A DNA stretch of 64,000 nt from Larix kaempferi (lineage: Eukaryota > Streptophyta > Pinopsida > Pinales > Pinaceae), in NCBI GenBank assembly GCA_027924585.1, contig BSBM01000125.1:1679001-1743000 (forward strand), read 5' to 3'. The position numbers were made by a program, and so were the translations under genes. Below the pieces are notes generated by a model, which saw only the letters and a program-made list of their open reading frames with translations, was not told where the DNA came from and did no database searches. Shown here in pieces: positions 24,803-34,959 of the stretch (position 1 is the first letter of the stretch; every line of letters starts with the position of its first letter).

Positions 24803-25517
24803 GTGAACAGTTAAGGAAGTAAACTACAAACATTATCAACACAATAACATTTGTGGAAAGAGTTTATATTACTATATAAATAGAGGGAAATACAAAGTAG
24901 AGAGATGATTACAACCCAAGCCTTAATGCTACAATCCTCCTCCAACAAGCCAAGCTAATGCCTCCAAAGGAAATGTAATCCTCCCAAGAGATGTATAGGG
25001 ATCACCTAGGACAATTCCACCAACATGTAAGTGTTATAGACTTCCTCCCTTTGGAATGGAGAGGACCTTTGTATTTATAGGATCAAGTGGATAAAGTAGG
25101 TTGAGGATCATGGGGAGAGGGCTAAGAGATCCTCCCTTGAGATTAGGGAACCATAAGACAACTCACCTAGGTGTTAGGGATATGGACCCACCTCATCCAA
25201 CTTCAAGAAATCGCTTGAAAGCCACCTTTATCCAAATAAACCAACACCGGCACAAGGTGCATGAGGGCAATCTGTGCCTGAGAGGGGAAACACAGGTTGC
25301 AGGAAGACAACCTATGCCGCCGACACAGTCTAGAAGAATACACTTTGCACCGGGCCTAATTGGGCGCTTCTTGCTCAAATACAACATGCACCGACCCAAC
25401 TAGAAACTGTGGACAAAGGCATCAACTTTCTCTAACTGACTTCTTGATCATGGAGACTTCAGGGATTGAGGAACTAAGTTAACAAGGGACTCATGATGAC
25501 GAGATTTAGGTGTAACA
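24803..25517 (-). repeat. 5' LTR of element A, second part
   Basis: Starts with the GTGAA copy of B's target duplication and continues the match to 9064-9778. It ends GTGTAACA, which keeps the canonical CA end lost in the other LTR. TATA box copy at about 25072-25082. Confidence 0.85.
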
Positions 25518-25522
25518 ACCAT
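25518..25522. repeat. Target site duplication of element A, right (ACCAT)
   Basis: Equals 8791-8795, which joins the two LTRs into one element although B separates them. Confidence 0.75.
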
Positions 25523-26779
25523 CTCCAAATTTTAGGGAAACTCGAGGGGTAATGAGAGATGTTCGAGTCATAAAATTATAAAAAATAATAAATTATAAAT
25601 CCCAGTAATAACAATTCATCCCATGTAAATATAGTTTAAGTTGTTCCCTGTAAAGCCTCACTTGTTGAGGATTAGGAAAAGTGATCACAACATAATATAT
25701 GGACCCATTTCTATGGATACACCCACCATAACATCCCATTCACATGACAACAATATGCCCCAAGCCTCTGGTACATTAGAAACCATACCATCAATAGCCA
25801 TGGATGTTTTTTGGAAAAGTACAAAAAAATGATTCTAATTCTTCAATGATTAAACACACTTCAACATTATGTGAATCCATGGCATAGATGTTTTAATGGG
25901 TAATTGTGACCTGAGGCCCTATTTCTTCATGATTCCATAGAGCATCACATTATTTGAGGCTTTGAAGTCCAACATACAATTATGCAAGAGTAAACTATTA
26001 ATCCTATATTGGGATCATATTCATCAATAACACTCTGTGCCCCCCTCCTATAGGATCTTATCCCTTACCCCTACCTCAAATATTGAATTTGATCATCGAA
26101 GTACATTACTCAACAACCTACAATTTTGATGAAACTTCCTAAACCAAGCATTAAAATAAGGTAGAATTAAAAAAAAATTCCCATGCTTAATAGGTGATTT
26201 ACTTGACTAAATGGTACATTTTGATTAAGGTCATGATAGAGGAGTTCAAAAATTAGAACCAACATCATCAAGGTACATAGAGAGGTTGATTTGCTCAATT
26301 AAATGCCAATCCATTAAATACATGATAGAATCCAGTGGAAACGTTGCAATCCATAAATCCTAAAAATTGTTAAGTCTATTGAATTTTGAATGGGATCTAA
26401 CATTATATTTTTTGCATATGAACTTCGATAAGGTTGGAACCACTCTCAAACATCCTAAAACTATTAATGGCAATGTTAAAAATTTAAGTAAAAGGATATA
26501 AAATGAAAGATAGGGAAAATACCACTTTTAATTTAAGAATTTAATATTACCATTACTACTTAAAACTACCAGAAGGAAATCACACTGCATATTCCTTGAT
26601 TCATTCTCCTTTTGAGATCTATCTAGTCTCCAAGAACCCCCCATTTTTGGGAAGGAGCGCCTAGGAACCCCCCTTCACTGGTGCATGTTTAAAAACAGGG
26701 GAATGAGTGCTGGATAATTGCAATTTTGACAATACAAGTTTCTAGTTTCATAAATTTTAACAATGGACATATTATATAA
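25523..26779. other. Stretch with no recognised gene
   Basis: AT-rich anonymous DNA. Two AACCCCCC direct motifs occur at about 26636-26670, but no paired element ends. Confidence 0.5.
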
Positions 26780-27022
26780 TTATTAACTTTGATCCTCTAG
26801 TCATATTTTTTTATCTCATGACTAAATTAGTCACATTTTTTATCCCATGACTAAATTAGTGATTTATTTTAGTCATTTTTAGTTTTGATCACTTAAAATT
26901 GCTCAAATTTGGTCATATTTCACTTAAAAACACTATGGTGACCAACTTTTTTGGCATTTATTTCACTTGGTGACCAAATTTTTTGGTCAATTGGTCATTT
27001 ATCACCCATTTTTCTACTAGTG
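26780..27022. mobile_element. Orphan CACTA-like terminal region
   Basis: The plus strand ends at 27022 with TTTTCTACTAGTG, the reverse complement of a CACTAGTAGAAAA-type CACTA terminus. Inside it, GTGACCAA-containing motifs are repeated (about 26937 and 26970), as are GACTAAATTAGT motifs (about 26820 and 26850), like CACTA subterminal repeats. No matching CACTAGTAGA start is visible to the left, so only one end is supported. The end abuts the duplicated segment at 27023. Confidence 0.35.
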
Positions 27023-28042
27023 CTAATTTCATTTGAACTTCCTCCAATTGTCGTGCCTAGAATTCCCAACATACCCATCCACGGCATGGTCGTGCTGATA
27101 TTTATAATCATTGCCTATGTCGTTCAAAATCAACATCATGCATTCCATTAGGCCCATGAGATTGGTGGAAATAACAAGGCACTAGATAACATTTCGTCAA
27201 TGTGTTCGATTTACTCTAGTGAATGGAGCGCAAAAAACTTAGATGAGAGCAAAAAACAAAGACAAGAAATATTTGATGAAGCTTGTGCAATTTATCAAGT
27301 ACTTGTTTATTGATATTATTGCCCTTGCACTAGATGCATCAGTGTGCATGTTGAAATAATTTTAAAAGAAACACCTAAAATACCTAGTACTGAAACGACT
27401 AGACATGGGAAACAGTGACCTGTGAATGGGGCCAACGTTGAAATTTTTTCAAATTGTTTATAAATGCACTGAAATTTGGCATGGAATGGCGGTTCACATA
27501 TCTCCATGATATGGGATGGTTTCCAGACTCAAATACTATGGAAATGCCTAGTACTCAACATATCCTATCTCATCCTACTTCCATTTGAGCTTTCTCAGAT
27601 TGTCATGCCTGGAATTCCCGACCTACCCATCCACGTCATGGGCGTGCTGATATTATAATCATCGCCTATTTTGTTCAAAATCAAAATCATACATTCCAAT
27701 TAGGCCCATGATATTGGTGGCAATAAGAAGGCTCCAACCAACCTTTCATCAATGATTTAGAGCTACTCTAGTGAATGGAGCGCAAAAAATTAGATGAGAG
27801 CAAAAAAAAGACAAGAAATATCTGATGAAGCTTGTGCAATTTATCAAGTACTTGTTTATCGACATTCTTTCCCTTGCACTAGATGCATCAACATGCATGT
27901 CGAAATAATTTTAAAAGAAACACCTAAAAGACATAGTACTGCAACGACTAGACATTGGCAACAGTGACCTATGAATGGGGCCAACATTAAAAAAAATTCA
28001 AATTGTTTCTGAATGCACTGAAATTTGACATGGAATGAAGAT
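27023..28042. repeat. Tandem duplication of a roughly 0.5 kb segment
   Basis: About 27023-27500 and 27570-28042 are two diverged copies, sharing for example GATGAAGCTTGTGCAATTTA and GAATGGGGCCAAC. A shorter third copy lies at about 32805-33075 in the same orientation. No coding frame is conserved among the copies. Confidence 0.75.
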
Positions 28043-28639
28043 GACAAATACAACGATGGTATAAAATTGAATGAGAATCTATTGGTTTCAATAATAATAT
28101 ATTATCTACTGAATGAGGCCAATCACGTGAAGGTGGAATCTCATATGCCCCTCCCCCCCCTCACTTCACTCTCAATTCCTCAATACCAAATCTATCTACT
28201 ATAAAATATTTGAAAGAAACATAATAACAATCAAACATAGAAACTAAGAAAATAAATATTTAAGGTAAATGAAAGAGAACAAACCAACTAAAAACATATG
28301 AATACATACCTCGTACATTTCAGGATTTTGATATCATTAATCTTCTCTACATCCAACTCATCATCTATATCATCTGGTTCAGATTTCATGTTCAAAATAT
28401 TGGCCATATCAGCAACATCATCATCAATTTCGCCAATTCAAAACATATCATAATCTAGAACATGGTATCCTACATTTGGTTTTACTTCTTCAAGTTCTCC
28501 TTATGACATATTGTTAATAGCATCTTCATTCAGAACATTGTATTCCACATCTTCTTGAAATTCCTCGGCATCTTCATTTGATTCATGAGCTAACTAATCC
28601 TCTATGTCATCTTCTTCTTCAATATCATCTTCTTCCACT

Positions 28640-29100
28640 ACAATATGATTTACCATCCTTCCTCTTGGATCATATCTAACAACATATGACCAACCCAATC
28701 TACCTGGAACCTATGAGTAAAATACTTGTTTGCATTGGATTGGAAGAACATAGGACTCTGATCCTGGATCAACATTACTAGTCCTTGTATTAACCATGGT
28801 AAAACCGTTAGTATGTTGAATAACAGTTCTCTCAAGATCACGTTGATTTATTCTTAGTTTGTACCATTTGACGTCGAACAGAACTAATTTGAATGAATTA
28901 AAGTCACACTCAAGTATATCATGCAAATACCCATAGTATCAATTTTCATATTCTTGGGGATGTCTGTCACTCCTAGAGTGGACATTAGTAACCTGAAATA
29001 CTGTCGTTATCCCACTATCAGAGTTTTTTCTCTTTTCATCCAAATTTATTATGCGAAATTTGCGACCATTGCACCACATTGCCTTGTAGTGTTTCCACTT
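28640..29100 (-). pseudogene. CACTA DUF4216-like segment
   Basis: Translation of the minus strand gives, in order, ITTVFQVTNVHSRSD, YYGYLHDILECDF, FKLVLFDVKWYKL, RTVIQHTNGFTMVNT, QVFYS and then PGRLGWSYVVRYDPRGR. This is the pattern of the DUF4216 module found at the C-terminal side of plant CACTA transposase regions. A TGA before YYGYL and a TAG after FYS interrupt it. An acidic Asp/Glu-rich tail follows at 28640-28330. The role of DUF4216 is unknown; it marks the element family. Confidence 0.6.
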
Positions 29101-29279
29101 CAATATGCTAGACACATAAAAGAAAACATTTTCAATTTATAAACATATTTATACTTGGAAATTATGCAAATTATGAAAAAAAACATGTCATATGCATCAA
29201 TATAATATTAAAAAAAAATATAGCATGGATGAAAATGCTTGCATGTTTATCTTTTAAACCATGTGCTAAATCAATTTCC

Positions 29280-30000
29280 ATATGAGTAAGATTTGTATCT
29301 CGTCAAAGTTCAGCTTCTTTAACCAATGTAGACACACCTTCCCATTTTAACCTACCATTGTTAGAATTTAATTTACATCGTTCAACCCATACCTTCATCC
29401 AATCAAGATTGTTTGCAATGTAGCAATGTATTGCATCGCACTCTCGATCAGCTGTATTAAAATAAAACAATTAACATACAATTAGTTACCATGGTATACC
29501 TTCATATTAATAATGGATTGTGTAGGATGACTAAAAATTAAATAAGTATGACATACATAAAAAAATAAAATCAAATGTATTATAAATATCCAATATCTAC
29601 TTGCATCTCACTTTCCTCGTTCTACCTTTCCCCAATAGGTGACCCCCTTCAAATTTGTTGATGGAGTTGACATCCCAAGCGCGATCCACATCATTAATAC
29701 TTGCAGTGATTTGAGGACTATATTGAGTGATGTAAACCATGGTTTGATATACCATATATCCATCTACCATAGAACGCTATGGATGTGCTTTTTGTATGAA
29801 AAAATCCTTGAGTGATTTCAAGTGCCTCTCAACCATCCACATTGGCCTTGTGTGTACAGGTTCACACTTCTCAATCTCCTCAACTTGGTGTATGAGGTAG
29901 TTCTCTTGTGCATTGAAAAATGATGGAGGTAAATACTTTTGCATTTCACACATTAGACGAGGAATTTGTCTCCTCCAATACTTTATATATTCTTGATCTA
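29280..30000 (-). pseudogene. CACTA DUF4218-like segment
   Basis: The minus strand at 30000-29640 reads WRRQIPRLMCEMQKYLPPSF, then VHTRPMWMVERHLKSLKDF, a stop, then GYMVYQTMVYITQYSPQ. This matches the DUF4218 pattern (PRLxCxLxxxFPPxFF, ...W..ERxLxxLK...) adjacent to TNP2 in plant CACTA elements. A further piece at 29460-29280 (WMKVWVERCKL..., HMEIDLAHGLKD) continues toward DUF4216 after an AT-rich gap that may be an intron. Stops at P*RSM and EL*RDT are consistent with decay. Confidence 0.6.
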
Positions 30001-30349
30001 TTTATTTAGATGACAACCATCTACAGATGGTGCAAGCAAATCACAAGTTTCAACAAAAAAGTATATAGTACATTACAAGTAAAACGCATGCATGTAGTCA
30101 AAAATAAGTTGTACAACGAATTAATGAACAAATTACACTTTTCATATAAATCGCCACTTACCTCATGTATTTTCCCATATCATATATAACTTGTTTCACA
30201 ATGTTGTCAAAGTTTTCTGGGAGAGATAGAGGTAGAACATAATGTATCAAAAAAATGATCAATCATTATTTAGTCCCAAATTAGTAGAGAGAAAAAAACA
30301 CTAACAAGATCATGTTTCACCAATATAAAAATATATACACCAAAATAAT

Positions 30350-32149
30350 TACCTTAATGAAGGTATGCCAATCATGAGTTTTAACCCCACATAATTCACC
30401 TTTCTTTGTTAGAAGATTCTTGATGTTTGAATAAAATCCAGTTGGAAATTTAATTTTCTCAATAACCTCTTTAACATCTTTTCTTTGCTACTATGTTAAT
30501 AACCATGGAAGGGCACTGATATTTTGGGAGTATCCATGGATATTTGAATGAATCACACTTTGCATTTCATGATTGGCCTCCTTAATGTCATTACAAATCT
30601 TGACAATTTTTTCTTTATCTCTCCTACCATCTAATATTCGCCAGAAGGTCTTTGTTGTTTTCTTCCTGATGTGCAAATGAACAATTTCTAGATGCTCATA
30701 ATAGGGGGAGCCTACTGAATTTCTCAGGATAACTTTTCGTTCCTCATGGAAACACCTCATTATCGATGCCTTGATCACGACCTTCAATATGAAGCATAAT
30801 TAAAGATATTAGAACAACACTTGTCAATTAGTAAACTGATCAAAATGAAATAAAAATATAAAATATTCCAAACATTTCATGCATATATCGATACATAGAA
30901 AATTTCATCCATACCATTACGATTTGAATATCTGTTATATTGCTTCTTCCATATACTAGGTGTCATTCTTCGTGGTTTTACTCTAGTCGCTTCTTTCCCA
31001 TTGAAAATATATTTTTCAGTATTCTGATACCTATGGTTCTTAGAAAGGAAGTGCCTATACACAGCAAACACCTCCTTTCCTAAAATTCTTGAATGACGAT
31101 ATTTCATCTTAGGACCACAAATTGGACATGCAAATTTACCCTTTGTTTGAAGACTTGCAAGAGATGCATTTTTTATATCAATTATTTATAATGAAGTATA
31201 TATAATTATGCATGGAAAAGTTATAACATACCACAGTTCAATGTGTTAGCTCCGAGCCATCATGAATTGACCATACAAGCATTGCATGAAATTGAAATTA
31301 CCTTTGTGCATTTGTTGGTATAGAGATATCATACATAGTGACACCCTTCCAAAACTCTAGTAACTCATCGATAAGAGGATTGATATATACATTCATATCT
31401 TTGACCTGGTATTTACCTATTTGATTTAACATACATTGCATAATTACGACATATATGAGTAAATAAAGATATATAAGACATTATTTTAAAACATAATTGA
31501 ACATATATTAATAAACAAAAAAGAAGAAGACATAATTATGAAACAAACAATACAAATGAGATGTTACATTGTTAAAAAAATATTCTAAACAAATTAATAC
31601 CTGGAAAAATCATTTCCAATAGTATGTGCTCTCTCTTTATTGGCATCCATAGAGGAATGCTATTGTTAATAACAAAAAACATGTTGTAGTGAGTAAGTAG
31701 GTCTGATCTCTCCAAATGGATTGACACTGTCAGTTTCCAATGAAAGCCTAAGATTATGAGGTTCTTCTTTAAAATTTGGCCATCTTTCTTCTATCTTCGT
31801 AAATATAGATCCATCCGCAGTCATTTGAAGAACATCATCTTCACTTCTGTTCTTTGCATGGTAATCCATTAACTGTGCTCCTGAACAATTTCCGCAAACG
31901 TGGAATTATGGGAATATAACGAAGAGCCTTACAAGGCACCTTTTTTTTTACTTTATTGACTTGATATCTACTCTCTTCACATTTCAGGTATTTGTTTTTC
32001 AACTCATGTTCTTTATAGTAGAGAATATCATCATTAGGACATGCAAGAATAACTTGATACTCCATTCCAATATCTTTCATTATGGCATGTAAATCTTGGT
32101 ATGTGTGAGGTAAAACAATTGACGGTGGTAACAAAAATTCACCTATCAA
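30350..32149 (-). pseudogene. TNP2-like CACTA transposase
   Basis: Pieces in order on the minus strand: 32149-31841 (LPHTYQDLHAIMKDIGMEY, ACPNDDILYYKE, CKALRYIPIIPRLRKLF), 31869-31666 (DYHAKNRSEDDVLQMTADGS, RLSLETDSVNPFGE), about 31440-31250 (PLIDELLEFWKGVTMYD), 31107-30877 (SRILGKEVFAVYRHFLSKNH) and 30787-30491. These correspond to the conserved TNP2 transposase blocks that cut and join the element ends. AT-rich gaps between blocks may be introns. The frame is not continuous and no single intact gene can be drawn. Confidence 0.7.
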
Positions 32150-32295
32150 TATACGACATAAAAAATAGTACTACTTGTTAATGTAAAGAATATTAGTCAT
32201 ACATATTGCATCCAAATGTTACAGATGATGATCAACTAACATTAAAAATAGGGGAAAAATAAAAACTTTGTCATCATGTACTAAATGTGACAAAA

Positions 32296-32577
32296 TTAAT
32301 ATATTACATAACTTAGGAGCTGTGTCACACATGTGTTTGACATACCATTTACAACCTCTAAGTTCACAAACAACAATATAGTAGAAATAAGACTTATTTC
32401 TGAACCTTCATAAAGAGGTTCACTTTCCCTCTGAAGTACATGTATATCATAAGCAGCATCAAACTGGTTGCCATTGCCATTGATTCCAACATTATTAAAT
32501 GTCTCCTGGATAAATATATTTGTCCCATCTTCTTCATCTTCTTCAATTGTGTTATTAGCATCATTATCTTCTTCCAT
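32296..32577 (-). other. Acidic open frame in the CACTA element
   Basis: 94-codon minus-strand frame, beginning MEEDNDANNTIEEDEEDGTN, between the N-terminal motif and TNP2. Acidic linkers of this kind are common in CACTA transposases. It may be one exon of the transposase gene. Confidence 0.4.
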
Positions 32578-32804
32578 AGGATCATCAGCTCGATCCTCAA
32601 TATTTTATCCATGCAGTTCTTGATCAACAAGCACTTGTACAAACTGCACCTCTTCCTCCTCGAGCAATTCCCTAGGGATATTTATCTTTACAATTATAAG
32701 CAATAAAGTGATGTTAATGTATACAACAAATATTTAATGATACAAAAGTTTCCATATATAATATAGGAAAACAAAGACAATAGAGACAATGACAAAGACA
32801 ACTT

Positions 32805-33075
32805 AGATGAGAGTGAGAAACAAAGACAACAAATTAGTGATGAAGCTTGTGCAATTTATCAAGATAATTAAGAATACATTAAAAATATGCATTGGCGTGC
32901 ATCTTGAAAGAATTTTAAAAGAAACAACTAAAAGACATTGTATTGGGACTAGACATGGGCAACAATGACCTCTGAATGGGGCCAATGTTGAAATTTTATC
33001 AAATTGTTTTTGTATACAGTGGAATTTGATAGGGATAGACTGTTTGCATGCCTTGGTGATATGTTAGGGTTTCCA
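32805..33075. repeat. Third copy of the 27-28 kb duplicated segment
   Basis: GATGAAGCTTGTGCAATTTA, GAAAGAATTTTAAAAGAAAC and GAATGGGGCCAATG recur here within the CACTA element, between its first coding block and the acidic frame. It is more diverged than the tandem pair. Confidence 0.65.
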
Positions 33076-33387
33076 GACTCAATGATGACTCAAATAATTA
33101 TCATTTTTATATATATTTAATTTATTGTTATAAAAATTTTATCAACTAACATTATTGTTTATTAAAAAACATGAATAGATATTTGGACTATAAACACTTT
33201 TTAACCAAATATATATATATAATTAGATTTAGAATTAAAAAAAGAAGAAGATTATTTTATTAAATAAGAATAAAGTAAATTCTAAATATAACCCCTAACT
33301 CTTTAATTCCCTAAAATATATGCAAATAATAATAATAATACATTAATTTTCTTCTACATTAAGCATATAAACATTTACCAAAACAAT

Positions 33388-33576
33388 CTACAATACAAAG
33401 ACATATAATGAATAACTTACTAATGGATGATATTCATGCTCTCCTTCAGCATGTCCATACAATCTACAATGCTTGACAACCGTTGTTATTGGAAGTCTCC
33501 TTCGTTTGAAGCCCTTGCATATTTTACAGGGGTAATAACATTTTTCATCCTTCGAAGCCCCCGATGCAGATCCCAC
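33388..33576 (-). pseudogene. N-terminal transposase-associated motif of the CACTA element
   Basis: Minus-strand frame with CYYPCKICKGFKRR, then VVKHCRLYGHAEGEHEYHPL. This resembles the zinc-binding-like block (C..C....R.......HL...G) that begins many plant CACTA transposases. It lies 410 bp inside the CACTAATACA terminus, as expected for a first exon. Confidence 0.55.
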
Positions 33577-33990
33577 ATTTCGTTGGACTCCTTGAGGAAT
33601 GTTCTATGACATGTTTCCTCACCAAACATTCAGTGATGATTATCTTCAATAACTTTGTATTATGAACAGTACAAAATAGTCCCTACATCATTCGAAAACC
33701 ATGGAAGCACAACAACAATGTCGAAGATATTAGAATATATAGACGGCCAAGTACCTAATTATAGACGTTATCAAACATATAGTGCATGTAATGTGCTCTT
33801 CGTCGGATAGCCGATAGTTCTTGAATTTTCATTGGCTAGCCAACAATTCTTGAATTTTCTTCAGATATCTGATGATATCGGGCATTATAAAAGTAAAAAA
33901 AAAAAAATATAGTTACCATCCGACATGTTTCTCTAATTTTCATATACTGTCAGATTACACCGTCAGATTTTATGCCCATATGTATTAGTG

Positions 33991-34954
33991 AAGTCTCATA
34001 ACATGTGTGTATGATAAAGTGTTCTAGTACTAAGGGGTTATCCCAACATATAACTTAGGAAATGTTCACAAATTCTATAAAGATAATACATGAAATTAAC
34101 TTACAATTCCACCTTTCTAACAACTCAATGACTTATTTAACCTTTACTCACTACTTTAGCAATGGTGTGACCCTATTAAAGTCGTTATTACATGTGAAAT
34201 CCTTAAATTAAAGTGCATAGCCTAGATTCCTAAAGTGAGTGAGATTGGATGAAGTGAATATGTACTTAGCGAAATAAATGAGTCATTGTGGACTAACCAT
34301 CGTAGAAACATGAGTGTGATAGTTCTATCCTTGAATTTTAATAGTTAGGGTTTAAGATATTTATTCCACATGTGTTCCTTAAAAGGAAGTGTTGTCATGG
34401 ATCCCCATCCTTGTGCATCTTGTTTGCGATCCTTTTGCACTTTAATTTTTCATTTATTTGCATTTCTTAGCCTTTTCATTGGCTTTGTTCCTTTACTTTA
34501 GAATTTTCTTTGATAACTTGGGACTTAGCGAACCTGGGTTTTACAAAGGGGAATATATTCCATATATTTTTATTTAATTCAGCAGCATCGACCTTAGAGT
34601 ACTAGACTCATTTATCTTTATTGAGTTATTCATACATGGAAATAGTTATGAGACCTTAGGTTGTTACTGATTATAGATCATTTACAAAGGGAGAAATGCA
34701 AGGGATGGATGAATTAGTTAGCGAAATGAAATTTGGCTAGGAGAAATGTTATGAAATGGATAAAATCATTTAATTTAGTCCACTAAAGTACAAATTAACC
34801 TTCAAAATAACAAAATTATAAGGTAGAATGAAACCAAGGTTAGACGAAGACATGAGTAACTGCTTTAAGTTTTATGAGACATTATACAAGCATAAATATA
34901 ACATCCCATTAAAAGATATTGTCACATAAGAAAATATTCTATGTATCAACGAGG
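33991..34954. other. Spacer between the CACTA element and element C
   Basis: No supported gene, element end or repeat was seen. Confidence 0.5.
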
Positions 34955-34959
34955 GTTAG
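34955..34959. repeat. Target site duplication of element C, left (GTTAG)
   Basis: Exact partner at 49077-49081. Confidence 0.85.

Larger units (their letters stand above)
8796..25517 (-). mobile_element. LTR retrotransposon A: Gag-protease only, split by nested element B
   Basis: Bounded by LTRs 8796-9778 and 16020-25517, the latter interrupted by element B, and flanked by ACCAT duplications. A polypurine tract beside the left LTR and a primer-site candidate beside the right LTR show minus orientation. The internal region (9779-16019) holds, in transcription order, a 2 kb leader with a tandem repeat, a broken Gag-protease frame (14049-12504), a tandem array (about 12460-11640), sequence shared with F, and the conserved 3' segment. 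There is no reverse transcriptase, RNase H or integrase, so it could move only with enzymes supplied elsewhere. The protease sequence style suggests Ty3/gypsy ancestry. Confidence 0.85.
28310..33990 (-). mobile_element. Decayed CACTA (En/Spm) DNA transposon
   Basis: Minus-strand pieces appear in the order expected for a plant CACTA element: a transposase-associated N-terminal motif (33576-33388), an acidic stretch (32577-32296), TNP2 transposase pieces (32149-30350), DUF4218-like (about 30000-29640) and DUF4216-like (about 29100-28640). The plus strand ends at 33990 with TGTATTAGTG, so on the minus strand the element would begin CACTAATACATATGGGC. CTGACGG and CCGACG-like subterminal motifs follow. 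The 3' end was not found; 28310 is only where coding sequence stops. In-frame stops (P*RSM near 29772, EN*YY near 28938, S*VPG near 28711) show decay. Confidence 0.75.
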
